A stretch of DNA of 64,000 nt, taken from contig NC_092576.1 of assembly GCF_037975245.1 (NCBI RefSeq), forward strand, positions 17,380,111-17,444,110. Reading direction: 5' to 3'. The notes under the pieces are model-generated. The model did not search any database, was not told where the DNA came from, and saw only the letters and a list, made by a program, of their open reading frames with translations. The DNA is from Apostichopus japonicus (Eukaryota; Echinodermata; Holothuroidea; Aspidochirotida; Stichopodidae). A program made the translations under genes and the position numbers. Below, piece by piece: positions 43,599 through 56,072 of this stretch (position 1 is the first letter of the stretch; every line of letters begins with the position of its first letter).

Positions 43599-45335
43599 AC
43601 GTGTTTGGTAGTACCTACAAAGTTTTATAGTAAGCTTCACCACGCATTAATATTGTATTAATAATTAATTATCACCACGCAATAATATTGTATTAAGAAT
43701 TCATGATCATCACGCATTAATAATGTATTAATAATTCATTGCCAATGTCAGTTAAGTGATTATTTTCCCCATTTTAACGCAGAGAATAGTAAATTAATTT
43801 TGCTTGAAAGATATAAAATGTTCGGTAATAAATTCACCCATCAAAGCATGATTTTTTGTATGAAATCGCTAAGCGATGCTTTGTTGTTATCCGTTAAATT
43901 ATGTTTCCAACGACGCCTAGTAGTTTTGGTATGGAATGAGGAAAATAAAGAGAAATAAAAATGAAAGCAAAATAGGGGCAGGACAGTGGGTCTACTCAAA
44001 TAAGGCAATGTGTATTGAAGAAAGTACTACAAGAAGAACTAGACCGAGTTCTAAAAGTTTGCTTCTACTTGTAGATGTCATCCTTTGAATAAATAATCTG
44101 TTAGTCGGCCCGTATCTAGGTTCAGAAGGGACATACCATGCCGCACTCCTCAATGGCAGAAATCTACGCCGCGTCCATCTGTCCCAGCATCATATGTACA
44201 AACAAAAATTTCACAATTGACAGGCCCCCAGTGTTGTTTCCTTGTTAAATTGTTGACGGTGCCTCTCAAACTCAGAATTCCTTGTAATATGGCCTGCCTT
44301 TATGACCAGAAGAGAATGCTTTACGACCTTATCTGATACATTTCTATAGATATATCATTTCGGTAAACTGACATTATTTTGTGTCAATTTGATCCGCTTC
44401 ATTAGTTGTCTCAAATTCATTTTTTTTTAGAGAAGAAATTTAAATTTAATGTTTAGACTCTGTTTTTCACATATTTTTCAACAATTCTGTAAAGTTTTTG
44501 GAAAAAAAGTCGAAGTAAAAAATAAATTGAAGATCTTTGCATTGCAATGACAGAATGTTCGTTGAATATTTAATATTCTCAAACTCGTTTTAAAATGTGG
44601 GTAAGTGGGTAAGCGCTGCAAAGAGCTTGAAGTTCACACATGTTATTTACGTACTGTTTAGAGTTTCATCGGCGGTGGGATGGGAGAGGGGCGAGGGGAG
44701 CCACGGCCTTCGAGCGTCAACTTGAGGGACATGTGACGCTGCTTGAGGGACGGCTAACTCAAAAATTACATTAATGCTTCCCGACAATACGGATCTGTTT
44801 TGGGTTCTGTACCACGAATTACAGTATTTGGATATATTCAGTGTAACTTGATCTTTTGAAGTACAATTTACTCTTTGACATTTCTCATTTAAATTTCACT
44901 GTTTTTAAATACAACGTTTCTTTAATATTCCAACAAAAAGAACACTTTAAGAACTACAAAATTGAAATATTGGTACATGTAATTTTTGAAAACATAAAGT
45001 TTTGACCCTTGAAGTTAGTTTGACTAGAGACTTTTTCCGAAAATAAATTTAATGATGCAACCTGATTGTGGTCTCAATACAAGTCACTTTATCGTAACCT
45101 TTGCGTTGTTAATATTTCAGATGTATCGCAAATAATATTGGTGTGTGTTGTAATTCATCCATATCCAAACTAACAACTTTCAGAGACGCGATCTAAATAG
45201 GCCAATCACAGCTTCTTCTGAAAATGGCGTCCGCTTCTGTAAAACAAGACCTATATGTTACTCGATGCTCTTCAGGACGTATAATGGCGGGAATCTATCA
45301 TTACAGAACAGCACACACACACATATATATTGATG

Positions 45336-45378
<43 letters not shown>

Positions 45379-45380
45379 GT
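43599..45380 (+). other. gene A 3' UTR and intergenic spacer
   Basis: Three tandem copies of a roughly 36-bp unit (CACGCATTAATATTGTATTA) lie just past the stop at about 43640-43740. Two AATAAA signals follow at 43827 and 43944. The remainder is AT-rich spacer that is conserved in the second copy at 60822-62640. No gene seen. Confidence 0.6.
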
Positions 45381-45491
45381 TTATATGTTGGAAAATCCAG
45401 AACAGTGAAAAAACTTCCAGCCTCCACCAGGATTCGAGCCCGGGCCTCCCGCTTTTCATGCAGACACCCTAACCACTAGGCTATGGACGAA
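45320..45491 (-). mobile_element. TA microsatellite and tRNA-derived SINE, family 3, full copy
   Basis: On minus: CCATAGCCTAGTGGTTAGGG (A-box-like), GGCTCGAATCCTGGTGGAGG (B-box region), then a tail ending GATTTTCCAACAT and (TA)n. The same insertion at the same place is present in copy 2 (62641-62746), so it predates the segmental duplication. Half-copies are at 2981 and 3281. Confidence 0.75.
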
Positions 45492-45943
45492 ATATATATT
45501 TACAATGCGGATTAGTACAATTCAACGCCAAATAATAAATCAATTCAAGGAGAAATTAACATTTGTTCTGTAATTGCTTAACCGTGTACAATTATTTCTT
45601 CTTCATTAAACGTATAAGTAATCTAACGTGGACAATTTTTACTTCGTGTCATAAAGAAACATTTGTACGTGCGTTATTAAATTGATATAACCCGGATCCT
45701 GTCTTTATTACGTAACGGCTGCAGTCTTCCATATCCAGGTGCTACCGTATACATCTGACTCCAAAATTAAGTGTATTATTTTCAATTTGTCACATAAACA
45801 TAACGACGTGTTCTAAATTCAGCAAGAAATGATTACTTTCGTTAACAAGAAATATTACCAACATTCCTTGTAGTAACAACGCCACGGCATGGATTTAACT
45901 CATGACAGTTGTTTTTGCACGGGATCCTAGGGCTGATGGGACA

Positions 45944-46109
45944 TGGAAAGGGAGGGAGGGAAGAAGGAAGGAGAGGGACAGAAGAAGGAAAGGGGAAGGG
46001 CAGGGACAAGGGTAGGGGTAACGAGATGGGGAACTGGGGAGGGAAAGGTCATGGGAAGAGAGGAGGGAGGGAGGAAGACAGGAAGGAAGGAGAGGGATTG
46101 AATAAGGGC
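45944..46109 (+). repeat. polypurine GGA/GAA tract next to CD225 gene 3' end
   Basis: About 165 bp of nearly pure purine (AGGGAGGGAGGGAAGAAGG and similar) on plus, ending just past the stop codon of the minus-strand CD225-like gene. In that transcript it would be a polypyrimidine 3' UTR. Present in copy 2 at 63178-63337, lacking an about 30-bp leading segment. Confidence 0.75.
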
Positions 46110-49100
46110 CTATTCCTTTGATAAATAACCTAAAACAACTAAAACAACTACACCCATTATCGTGGCGACGATACACATTATCGAGCCGATGGTGATCGCT
46201 TGGTTAGCTAATCTACGGGCTTCTTCCGCAGCATGTCTTGCCGCGACCATATCACCGTAAGAGGCTCGAATGCGTGCCTGTTGAAGAACAGAAAAATGGC
46301 AATTTTAAGCCTGTTCTAGCTTGCTGGATTAAGACTCACTTCGGTCATCGTTACGTGGGAAACCGTTGATAGTACATTGGCAGTGTGTACGTGTGCTTCA
46401 GACTAGGCCTGATCAAGATTATTATCCCTATACAAATCCCTATAGTCTCGACATGTAATGTAAAGGGAGATGAAATACTGTACTTCAACCCACATCAGAT
46501 ATGTGAGGATGGGTGTGTCATTTCGCTGGTTGGCGAGGGGAAAGTCATGAATAATTCATTATCTTTACAGAAATATCAAGTATGTACGCTTTTTACCGCT
46601 AGTGACCACAAAATAATGTTCGGTGCAAATTGGCATAAAGCTATGGACATATACATATGTTTCGTCATTCCACAAAGATAATACATGGGAGCGTTGAATT
46701 CCTTGCGCCGCCTGATCTGGGTCGTTTGTGACAGGGAAGAACTTATACGCAATGCACAGGCCCATTTATCATCATCTGAATTTGGTTAATATTTAGGACA
46801 AATAGTCGTAAATCAGCGGAGATCACCCGTAGAAGTGATAGAAGTGACCAAGTTATGATGTGGGAGAGAAGTTTGGTATCATTTTATGTACAAACTGTTA
46901 ACTTGTGTGTCTTTATGTTTCCCAAGTTATTATTATCCTATCCTGGTTGCCCCACTTGGTCGGTTCATTTCATTTGATGTGATTCCTGAAAGCAAAAGTT
47001 AGTTGTGCCTTTTATTTGTCAGTCAGCAGTCAGTGCTCACTCAATACATTATCTAATGAATGAATGAGTGGATGAATGGATGAATGGATGAATTAATGAA
47101 TACATGAATGAATGAATGAATGAATGGAATGAAAGAGTGAATGGATGAATGAATGAAGGATTGAATGGATGAATGCATGAACGAATAAATGAATGAATGA
47201 ATTGATGAATTAATGAATGATTGATTGAATGGATGGTTGATTGAATGAATGAATAAATGAATGACGAATGAATGGGTGGATGGATGAATGAATGATTGAA
47301 TGGATGAATCAATGAATGAATCAATTAATGATAAATGAATGCATGAACGAATGAATGGATGAATGAATGTATGAATTGATGAATGAATGAATTCAGAAAT
47401 TCAGGAATTCATGTTATTTGATACCTCATCGGACTTCCGAATTGCCAAACTTCCAAGTAGCCGGCAGCACCATCGGCTACACATTGCTAACTCATGGTAG
47501 TCATTGAATTGCTCTGTGGACACTCTGGTCACCGTCTGGGGGTGTGGCGGTCTAGTGGGCCTACCCTGGACAAAAAAAATAAATAGAGAACATTAACCCC
47601 AATCAGAGGCGGTGGAGTAGGGTTCAATTAAACCTGAGACGGAAAGGGAGGGGAACTTCGAAGGGCAGTAGGATATGTGACTGTGATTTTACGAAGCAAC
47701 CCGCAAAGTCAGTTCAAAAGCGTCCCGACAATCTTCCCAGCGACAAACAATCAAATGAATACAGTCGTTGTGAACCATTTTTTCTCTCTTTCTATAATTT
47801 ATCAAAAGGCTCAGTTCACACTTAAAAGTGCTTGTATGAACAATATACCTTCTATTAGATGAAGGCTCGAAGTTTACAATATTCCATATGAGTGCTTCAA
47901 AAAGGGTGGAATGTAAACTTTGGAGTATTCACAAACCGTTTATAGAATATATTGTACCTTAAACTGGTTGAGAGGGTACGGGACACAACGAACGCGAATA
48001 CGGAATGTAGGCCTAATGAATGTATGACGCGTAACTGTATACACCCCCCACACACATGTTTGTTTTACATTCAGACCGAGAACCCCATTGTATTTTCCAT
48101 TGTTCAAATCCATGTACCCTAACCTTAACAATATTCCATACAATAGAATTCTTTTGAGGACGTGATGATTCTTTAGAAATCACAACCGAGGACCAGGAAT
48201 TCTTTTGTTCAAGTCCTCGGTCAGAATACAAAACAAACGCACACGGTCATCAATCTTGAGGGATACAGTAGGAGAGAATTACTGATGCGCTGAGAAGGGA
48301 ACAAAAATGTGTGATCTTCCAGTTGATATTCATCATTACTTACATTTGGCGTCATTTCGTTGGTCTGAAGATGCCCCGTCGAGTTTCCTTGACTGGGTCC
48401 TTCATCCATTGGGATGTAAAGAGGTTCAGCTAGTGAAGAGATGAAGATTAATATAGGCAGTGAAGTTTGACACTATCTCAAACTATATGATGCAAAGTTG
48501 CTTTTACATACCCTGTCATATCAGTACAATGCTATTTCGTACCAAAGCATTTCAAAGTTTAATGCTATTTCAAACCGTATCCGCCCAAAGTTTGATGCTA
48601 TTTCATACTCTATCCGCCCAAAGTTTGATGCTATTTCAAACCCTATCAGTACAAAATTTTAAGCTATTCGTATAGACACTGTATAGTTGTATTAATATTA
48701 ATGTGTGCGGGTGCGTACGGTAGGTATATGTTAGTGTGAGTGAGTGACGGGGATGGTAGCGTCTGGGACACTGTCCGCCTTTCTAACAAGCTTCTCATCA
48801 TACTTGGAGACCACATTGGTTTATAATAGTGGTCGTTCACTCCTTTACCAGTAATCAAATTTAATTTTGAGAAATGAGTGTAGTATACAAAGAAGAAAAT
48901 ATATCATGATATTACGCAATTCTCTTTGATTATCAGTGATTCAAATTAAATTTCGAGTGCAGATCTCAACACTCTTGCGAACGTCATTTCAATAGCTATG
49001 ACCTACTACAAGTAACTATTTAACATGGATCATATATCGACAGTGTGTATCATCTTGGTTTGCAGTGCACTCCATCATCTCCACAAGAGCTGTCGCCAGC

Positions 49101-49393
49101 CTAAATGAAACGTTCATCTGTACAGTTACAGCCAATCGAATAAGCCATAAATATCCCTGAGTCGAGTTCAGTCAGTGACGTTAGTAACCGGAACAATTTC
49201 AGTTTAGAAATGCAGTACCCTATTTGCCACAAATCTTTTCATTTTGGAGAATCATCCTTAATGGTACAGCCGTGTTTGCAATCACAACCGCACGGAGGAA
49301 CCCGTTAGCCACATCACATCATTCGTACCATTCAAAATAAGATTAAAACGATTTATTCAAAGAGACAGAGAAAAGAAACTACTCACCAGACAT
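46110..49393 (-). CDS. CD225/dispanin (IFITM-like) small membrane protein, copy 1
   Basis: Exons in transcript order: 49393-49387 (ATGTCTG), 48429-48344, 47565-47425, 46277-46110. They join in phase to 402 nt, or 133 aa. The N-terminal 60 residues are Pro/Gly/Ser-rich and hydrophilic (includes RPTRPPHPQ). The CD225 domain follows: NDYHELAMCSRWCCRLLGSL with a CC pair at the usual palmitoylation site, AIRKSDE, then ASYGDMVAARHAAEEARRLA in the loop. A strong C-terminal membrane segment (IMCIVATIMGVVVLVVLGYL) leads to SKE. An intron in the loop just before the GD motif resembles the intron position of vertebrate IFITM genes. The first hydrophobic segment is short and carries Arg residues, which is unusual. 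CD225 proteins act at membranes in trafficking, fusion control or antiviral defence; which applies is unknown. It faces gene A tail to tail. Confidence 0.8.
47054..47395. repeat. GAAT/GATG tetranucleotide array
   Basis: About 340 bp of (AATG)n with interspersed GATG, ATTG and GACG variants, in intron 3 of the CD225-like gene. Its antisense open frame (Ser/His/Ile/Phe-rich) is a repeat artefact. Confidence 0.9.
48465..48665. repeat. 42-bp minisatellite in CD225-like intron 1
   Basis: Four to five imperfect copies of CAAAGTTTGATGCTATTTCA plus AACCCTATCCGCC. Adjacent units differ at a few positions. It is upstream of exon 2 on the minus strand. Confidence 0.7.
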
Positions 49394-49902
49394 TTCGACA
49401 ATGAAGTGAATTCAGATAGTTTGAGGCGGACGACACTTTTGCTATCACCTTACTGTAGCAACTCAGCCTTCACATTCAAGAACAAAAGGCCAATTGCCGA
49501 CTATCAATTTGACTCATGTTGATTAATGTACAGACAACACCAGGAAGTTAAAAGCAAACTGTAACAGCAAGTTGCATTATGTTCTGCGATTCAGAATTTT
49601 ATGACCCACTGAAGAGTAAAGGTTGTTTGGATAAGTTTGGATAGGGAGGGCCTGTTTTTACTGGGAAAGAAAAACTCATGCAAGACTGAACAAGACAGTA
49701 TACAAATTTTTACCTTATACGGAATACGGACATTTCAATGATGTTAAGGCAGGGAGTTTTTATGGAAACTTCCTGGTTAAGGTCACATACACGGTTGTTT
49801 ACGTCTAGTTGTGTGATGATCGCCGCACACTGCAGGCGTGAAAACTCGAGTAACAGTATGCTGAAGTCTTGGAAAATCGGATTATTTTAATCCGTGTCGG
49901 AT

Positions 49903-49928
<26 letters not shown>

Positions 49929-49935
<7 letters not shown>

Positions 49936-52130
49936 ATTGAAAACACCACAGATTTTAATTTATACATCTATTTACCAAAATTAATACAAAAAGAACGACA
50001 TGTTTCGAAAGTAGCGTAATACGTTTTAATGAGACCAATTTTGTAAGAATACGGAATGAAACTGACAAATTGGTTAGTAACCCTGAGTACGTGGGCTTAT
50101 GATAAACGGAAGTGTTGCAATGACCAATGTTGCTGACAAACACATCCAAAAAAGGTAGCGTACTGTCTTTTTGCTTCTCAATAGTGAATTTTATGTTAGG
50201 GTTCCGGGTATTGATAACTTGAAGGAAATCGATGGCTTCACCCTCATTTCGGAAAAGACAGTAAATATCGTCAACATATCTGCGGTAGTGATAAGGTTTA
50301 GATGGGGCAGATGAATCATTCAGAAATTGTTTCTCCAAATGACCAATGAAGAGATTTGCCAACACCGGTGCTAATGATGAACCCATTGCCAAACCGTCCA
50401 CTTGATCATAGTAATAACCATTGAATTAAAAATGCGTTTGTGAGGTATCAAACATGAATAGTTTCTGGAGATCCCGCCTTTCAATACCAATGCCTGAAAT
50501 TTTATGCATGGTGGCATCGATTGCAATATCAACAGTTTCAGAAAGTGGAATGTTGGTAAATAAACTAACTACATCGTATGATACCATGTAATGATCAGAT
50601 ATGTCCATAGATGTATTTTCCTGGAGAAAAGAGAAAGAATCCTGAGTTCAATAATCGAGATAAATGTTGGGTGATATAAGATCACTCAAAAACTTTGCCA
50701 AATTATAATTATAAGTACCAATACTTGAAACAATAGGACGAAAAGTATGAAATGAATTGTTATTAGTACATTTGTGAATTTTAGGCAGTCCATAAATTCT
50801 GGCAGGATGAGATACTGTAGGGTAAATGTTCATGTAAATGTCCTCCGGGAAAAACCCTGAGCCCTTGAGCTTTCTTAGAAATCTTTGTAGCTGTCCTTCT
50901 CTGCGTAGCGTTGGATCAATTTTTATTTTCTTGAACCTTGTTTCATCGTTGATTATTGAGCTAATTCCCTCGTTGTAAGCTTGACGATCTATAATAACAA
51001 CTCCGTTACCTATGTCAGGTTTTAGAATGGCGATGCTTGAATCACTTTTAAGTTTCTTCAAAATCTTGTACTTCTTCATGTCAGTAGTCGAGGGCTTGAA
51101 GGTAAGCCAGATGTGTTTTGACGACTCCGGCGTCTGCAGGATCCTTGAGATTACTTTTTACGAATTTGTGGATGAGTTCAAAGCTGGTAAGAACATCAGA
51201 TTTCTTAGGAAGGGTGGGTGGATCCCAAAACTGAGTCCATATTTTAGGACAATTTCTTCATCTTGGCTCAGTTGGTAAGAGGAGAAGTTCTTAATGATTT
51301 CGTGACTACGGAAAGTAATTGTTGAATTTCTAGTAAAGCGTTTAAGCCTACTTTCCTGTCCGGCGATGAAATTGCGTGAAATTCGTTCCACATTAAAGTC
51401 GATTGCTTTCTTGAGAATACACCAATCTAGGCCAGTCACTTTTTGTCGGACATTTTGGATATCCTTTGCCAACTGATTGGCAAGAGTGGCTTTCTCCTTG
51501 CAACGTTTGTTGAGTGCAATCTTTAAAGTCTCTTTCTGATTAAAAGGACGTCAACATTGTCCGCATGATGGATCGTGAAGCATAAGAACTTCGGAAAAAC
51601 GCCAAACTGGCGGCAGTTCCTGACAAAATTAATGTCCAGTTCTGCTTTGCGGACTTTGATGTATAGTTTTACGACCTACGAAGCTGAGGAATGGATAGCA
51701 ATCCATTATATTTTTGTGCAACATCGTGGATAATATTCCAAATGGTCTACCTAGCACAAAACTCGATATTAAAAAAAATTGAAAACACCACAGACTTTAA
51801 CTTATACATCTATTTACCAAAATTAATACAAAAAGAACGACATGTTTCGAAAGTAGCGACTTTCATCATCAGGTTACAAACGCAAAATGAACGAGTAATA
51901 CCAAACAAGTGTACACTAGCAATAACACACAAGGACAATTAAATTAACTCAACAAAGATAGCACTGGACAGTCAAGCTGTTTGTTGAGAATAGGTTTATC
52001 CCAATTGATAAGTAGGATTTCTTTGATCCTAAGCTGGAGTTTAGTGGGAGCTTAGTCGTTAATTTTGAATGAGTTGTTGTCACATAGCCGCTCACAGTTG
52101 GTAAATTTATCTAAGTGTTTGTAAATATGT
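49929..52130 (-). mobile_element. Penelope-like retroelement with internal deletion and tandem repeat ends
   Basis: Minus strand, in order. The C-terminal end of an upstream copy (LRIKEILLINWDKPILNKQ, stop near 51945). A repeat with a hammerhead-like core (51830-51885). Then the ORF, broken by frameshifts: GVFPKFL and SQDEEIVLKYGLSFGIHPPF, ILKPDIGNGVVIID, ARIYGLPKIHK and RPIVSS, YDVVSLFTNIPL, MDGLAMGSSLAPVLANLFIG, YVDDIYCLF, FLDVFVSN. At about 50016 the ORF jumps into a second copy of the repeat (49929-50016). The linker and GIY-YIG domain are therefore missing from the inner copy. Tandem partial copies are typical of Penelope elements. Not functional. Confidence 0.85.
51830..51885 (-). ncRNA. 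hammerhead-ribozyme-like motif of the Penelope element
   Basis: On minus: CTGATGA (51872-51866), then TGAAAG, loop TCGCTA, CTTTC forming a 5-bp stem II. Next come GAAA and ACATGTC, where GTC is a valid cleavage triplet with a minimal stem III. Stem I pairs only AAC with GTT plus scattered bases. Penelope-like elements are known to carry short-stem-III hammerheads in this position. Activity is untested. The other repeat copy (49929-50016) lacks the CTGATGA half. Confidence 0.6.
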
Positions 52131-52233
52131 CAATATATATATATATAATGTAACGAAAATCCATTTACTTATTTTCTAAAACTTACTCCTTATTTGTCAA
52201 TTATGAGTCATATCTTAATTCTCTGGTTTTCAC

Positions 52234-52527
<294 letters not shown>

Positions 52528-52539
52528 ATATATATATTT

Positions 52540-53857
52540 ATACTAACAACTTGGTCTCAATACCGACATTCAATCCCATATAACGATACGTACAACATTG
52601 TATAAAAGACGTATTCAAAAGAGATACACATACGACCAAAATGGTCGGAGCCAGGGCTACTACCGAAACGAACGATTCAGAACGGGAGCGAAAACTAATT
52701 CACAAGTCTCGAGATCAGATTCAGCTGAGCTGGTGAGCAGATGTCACGTGACCTGCAATACTTACGTCACTGTCCACTGTCACATGTGGCTAAAAACAGT
52801 GACTTGTAGTCTAAAGAAGTAGAGGGCGACATACATGATTACCAACATCACACTATCCCCTTCTCACTCCTTAAATTGTCCCCAAGTTATGAGAACAGCG
52901 TAGTAAGGATCACTAATTTGACACATATTTAAAATCAGCATATACTAATACAATACATTAAACTGTATGAATACAAACTATAATAAAAACAAAGTATATC
53001 TAATAGTTCCTTTCGTGCAAACGAGACCCTATACACTCAACAACATAATTTCAGAACCTACTTTTGAGATAAAAACACATCTCATGTCGATCTGTACCGA
53101 CTAAACGTATTGCTTTCCACGAGAGTTTACTATCCTCGTACCTTTCTACTTGCACCGTCTCAAAATATCTTTCCAAATAAAAAACTATTCGATGGTGATG
53201 ATACCGGAGATCTGTAGAAATATAAATGCCTTCTTCCTCCAGTAATTATTGTACTGCGCAGTGCGCACGCGAGCTACAATATTGGGAATACTAGCCCGCT
53301 CCATTATCTACATGGTTGGCTGGTGTATGCCAGCTCAACATACACCCTTCATAGCATATCTCAAATTCACAGGTTTGCTACGCAGGCAAAAATCCAGACC
53401 AAGATTTGCAAAGAATTGTGGGGGCGAACAGTTAATTCTGCCATGTAAATAAAATAGATCTCCTTGAGTAGCACACTTCTTTAAAACAAATCGTAAATTC
53501 TCTAACATTTGAACGCATTTGAGTTAACAACATCTTGCAGAAAGTTGCAAGCAAGAAACGTGAATGGTATTTATCCGCAACGACCTTGCGTTATCAATAC
53601 TAATTCAGCTCTTGCAACATAGGCACTTGTAACGTTATCATTGTACCTATATGGTTGGCCGTGTACGTTTATGGCATATAATGTGTTTTAATAATGACTA
53701 ACCAGGGACAGGAAATCGACCAAGCACTATTGACTGGGCCGGCGAGTTACATTTGTGCAATGCTATAGAGAAGACATGTACATTATATTCTTTAGATTAA
53801 AGGGCACAAGGCCTTCGGTGTAAACTCGTAAAATATCGTCATCTAGCAGCGAGGTTA
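52540..53857. other. intergenic, no gene recognised
   Basis: Single-copy-looking sequence between the ATT microsatellite and the LTR fragment. Only short frames with no recognisable motif. I see no terminal repeats or RNA genes here. Confidence 0.4.
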
Positions 53858-54456
53858 TGTAGCGGTGTAATATGACACCGCTACTGTTTCCGTCAACTGA
53901 TAGCGCCCTCAATTACCCTTGTAGTCTGACTAGTTCAAACTTACACCACTTCGACTTTCGACTTCGACCGCTCAACACGACGAGCTACCAACTACGTTAA
54001 TCGCCTACATTAATAGCCATATTATTACTTTCGATCGGATTATTCTCATCGAGTTTTGAAACGTTCCTATCCGACCGCCATCGTTTTATTTTATCGGAGC
54101 CACCTTCCTTTATTTCGTTACATAGACTTGTCATATTTGTGTAGGAGCTTAACATACATTTAATGATGGATGGATCCTTTATTTCCTATGCACTTATTTT
54201 GCAACGGACCGACCAAGTTGACCGTAGTTATTTTTCTTGCTGCGAAACTGGTGACCCCAGCGTAATCAGCCAGCATAAAACCTCTCTTTGAATTCACATT
54301 TCCAGCCCTCAATTAGCTAACTGATTTCGCATTGCGTTAGTTGGTGAAATTTGTCAATCTCTCAGGGCTCAATTGTCTTATTCACGGTTAGCTTTATACT
54401 TCTACTCTATCGCGTTATTCACAATGGATAATGGTAACACCAACTTCCAAATTTAG
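53858..54456 (+). mobile_element. LTR retrotransposon 5' end (LTR, primer site, gag start), truncated
   Basis: A probable LTR starts TGTAGCGGTGTAATATGACA, which contains a 10-bp inverted pair GTAGCGGTGT/ACACCGCTAC. It runs about 390 bp to 54248, and TGGTGACCCCAGCG follows immediately as the leader and primer-binding region, a form seen in Gypsy/Mag-type elements. A gag-like ATG at 54424 opens MDNGNTNFQI and then a stop where the element is cut off. The cut coincides with the left edge of segmental-duplication copy 2. No second LTR was found, so the element type is inferred. Confidence 0.5.
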
Positions 54457-54891
54457 AGTTGAAAAATGGAGACAATACTACATAGTACGTCCACGTGGAG
54501 GTGTATAAAGTCAACTATTCGTAACAGCTTTCTGTATTTGTGTGTAAATGTCCATTCATAGCGGCATATCATAACGCTTGTAGAGTTTAGATTTGAATAT
54601 TGTTTTTTCATTGCGAATCATTTTCATCGGTACGGCCTTCGACTAAGATCATGTGTAGCATTGTGTTCCCCTTCGAACGAATCATGATACTCCCTTGACG
54701 ATGATCACACAGACTCATTCTCGATACATGGAGACTGGGGTTGAGAGCGAATCAGTCGTTGAGTTGTTTGGTGTTCGTGCCCAGGTTCTTTCCTGGGTGA
54801 CCTTACTTAAGAAAAGTTTCATTTACTCTCAAACAGTCAGGGAGAATGATGTTGAAAGTAGGTCAGGTAAATTGTCTGGGTTGGTTGGTTT

Positions 54892-55283
54892 TGTGTCCAT
54901 CCAAGCTCTATCTTGGGAAGCTTTTCTTTAAAGAGTATCATATTTCCCCAAACCAAGGTGAGTGTCAGATTAACATCATCTGGGGCCCGAGGCTCAAAAT
55001 CCCTCCCCTTCTCACTCCCCCACTGCCCTCCTCTACCTGGATATAAACGTTCACCGGCATAACCCGAAAATTGAATGTTAGATTGTCTTTTCTGTAAGTG
55101 TTCACACAGGCGCACATATCCGTAGTGTAAAATATGGCATTGTATATACTGATATATATAGTATGAATACAAAGGCCCTCTCTAATGTGCGCGACTCATA
55201 GCTGTACATGTCGAACTGTTATGAGAAGATGTTAAATACTTGGGTGTTTGACACTCCGTTTAACCTTATTGTAATTGCTGTGT
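54892..55283. other. copy-2-specific insertion, unidentified
   Basis: About 390 bp absent from copy 1, placed between TTGGTTTTGTG and GTGGAATACATAC, with TGTG at both edges. It contains a CT-rich stretch near 55000-55030. Unrecognised; possibly a retroposed fragment. Confidence 0.45.
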
Positions 55284-55541
55284 GGAATACATACTTACAT
55301 GGAATACATCGTTCATAGTTCGCTACAAACAAAGTCGTTCTTTGTTTAAGTATCGTGAAGCTCTGAAACCACTACGGTATATGGTCAATGTAATTATCAA
55401 CATTACAAAAGATCCAAGAAAAAGATTGGGTGGCTCCCCCCTCAAACCATGGTTTCTTAGTCTTTTGATATTATATTGATATTACTTCACGTTTGCACCC
55501 TTTAGTTTGATGCAACAGGAGTCGGTCAGCCCAATGGCTTT

Positions 55542-55542
55542 C

Positions 55543-55632
<90 letters not shown>

Positions 55633-55683
55633 GTTAATGCAATGGAGAAAGGCAAATGAATTTTCCAACTCATTACGATTTTC

Positions 55684-55771
<88 letters not shown>
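55542..55771. repeat. paired TA microsatellites with SINE tail between
   Basis: Two pure TA runs (55542-55632 and 55687-55771) enclose about 55 bp. That spacer includes ATTTTCCAACTCATTACGAT, the 3' tail of SINE family 3. Copy 1 has only GTATAAGC at the corresponding place, so this was an insertion that brought or seeded the microsatellite. Confidence 0.8.
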
Positions 55772-55772
<1 letters not shown>

Positions 55773-56072
55773 TTGTTACTATTAGCTTGAGACTTATACG
55801 GGACAAAGTCAGATATATGTTGATTATTTCTACAAATTAGGGAAATCAAAGAGAATAAATGCTTTTTTTGGATAACGTTTCAAGTTTGATACCTTAGTTT
55901 TGTAGTAGATTGTATTTCACAAAAGAGTTAAAGCTTGTTACAATTTTCTGATTTTTATTTGTGCTCTTCCAACATAAGTATTTCATTTGAGTCTGCATTC
56001 AACGAATGTTAAAAAAAAAACCAATATAGCTATATATGTTAGCACTGGTTAAATACGTTTTATTACATCAGC

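Larger units (their letters stand above)
34830..49520. repeat. tandem segmental duplication, copy 1
   Basis: Contains gene A (plus) and the complete CD225-like gene (minus). It aligns with 54458-64000, exon for exon and intron for intron, with only a few percent divergence by eye. Homology to the second copy begins inside gene A exon 1. It is followed without a break up to at least 46790, where the second copy runs off the window. The right limit is therefore unknown and the end given here is simply the 5' end of the CD225 gene. Copy 1 has a private 5.4-kb TIR insertion and three more coding repeat units. Confidence 0.85.

Noticed and set aside
46385-46681. 98-codon ORF identical in both duplicates (second at 63614-63910)
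   Set aside because: Lies antisense in a CD225 intron, with a GTG rather than ATG start. Identity is explained by the recent duplication; no domain seen.
47049-47324. Ser/His/Ile-rich minus-strand ORF
   Set aside because: Translation of the GAAT tetranucleotide array.
54695-54931. 78-codon ORF after gene B exon 1
   Set aside because: Collinear with intron 1 of gene A and not conserved as a frame there because of the TIR insertion and indels.
55471-55806. Tyr-Ile repeat ORFs (also 28590-29129 end and 28745-29104)
   Set aside because: Translations of TA microsatellites.
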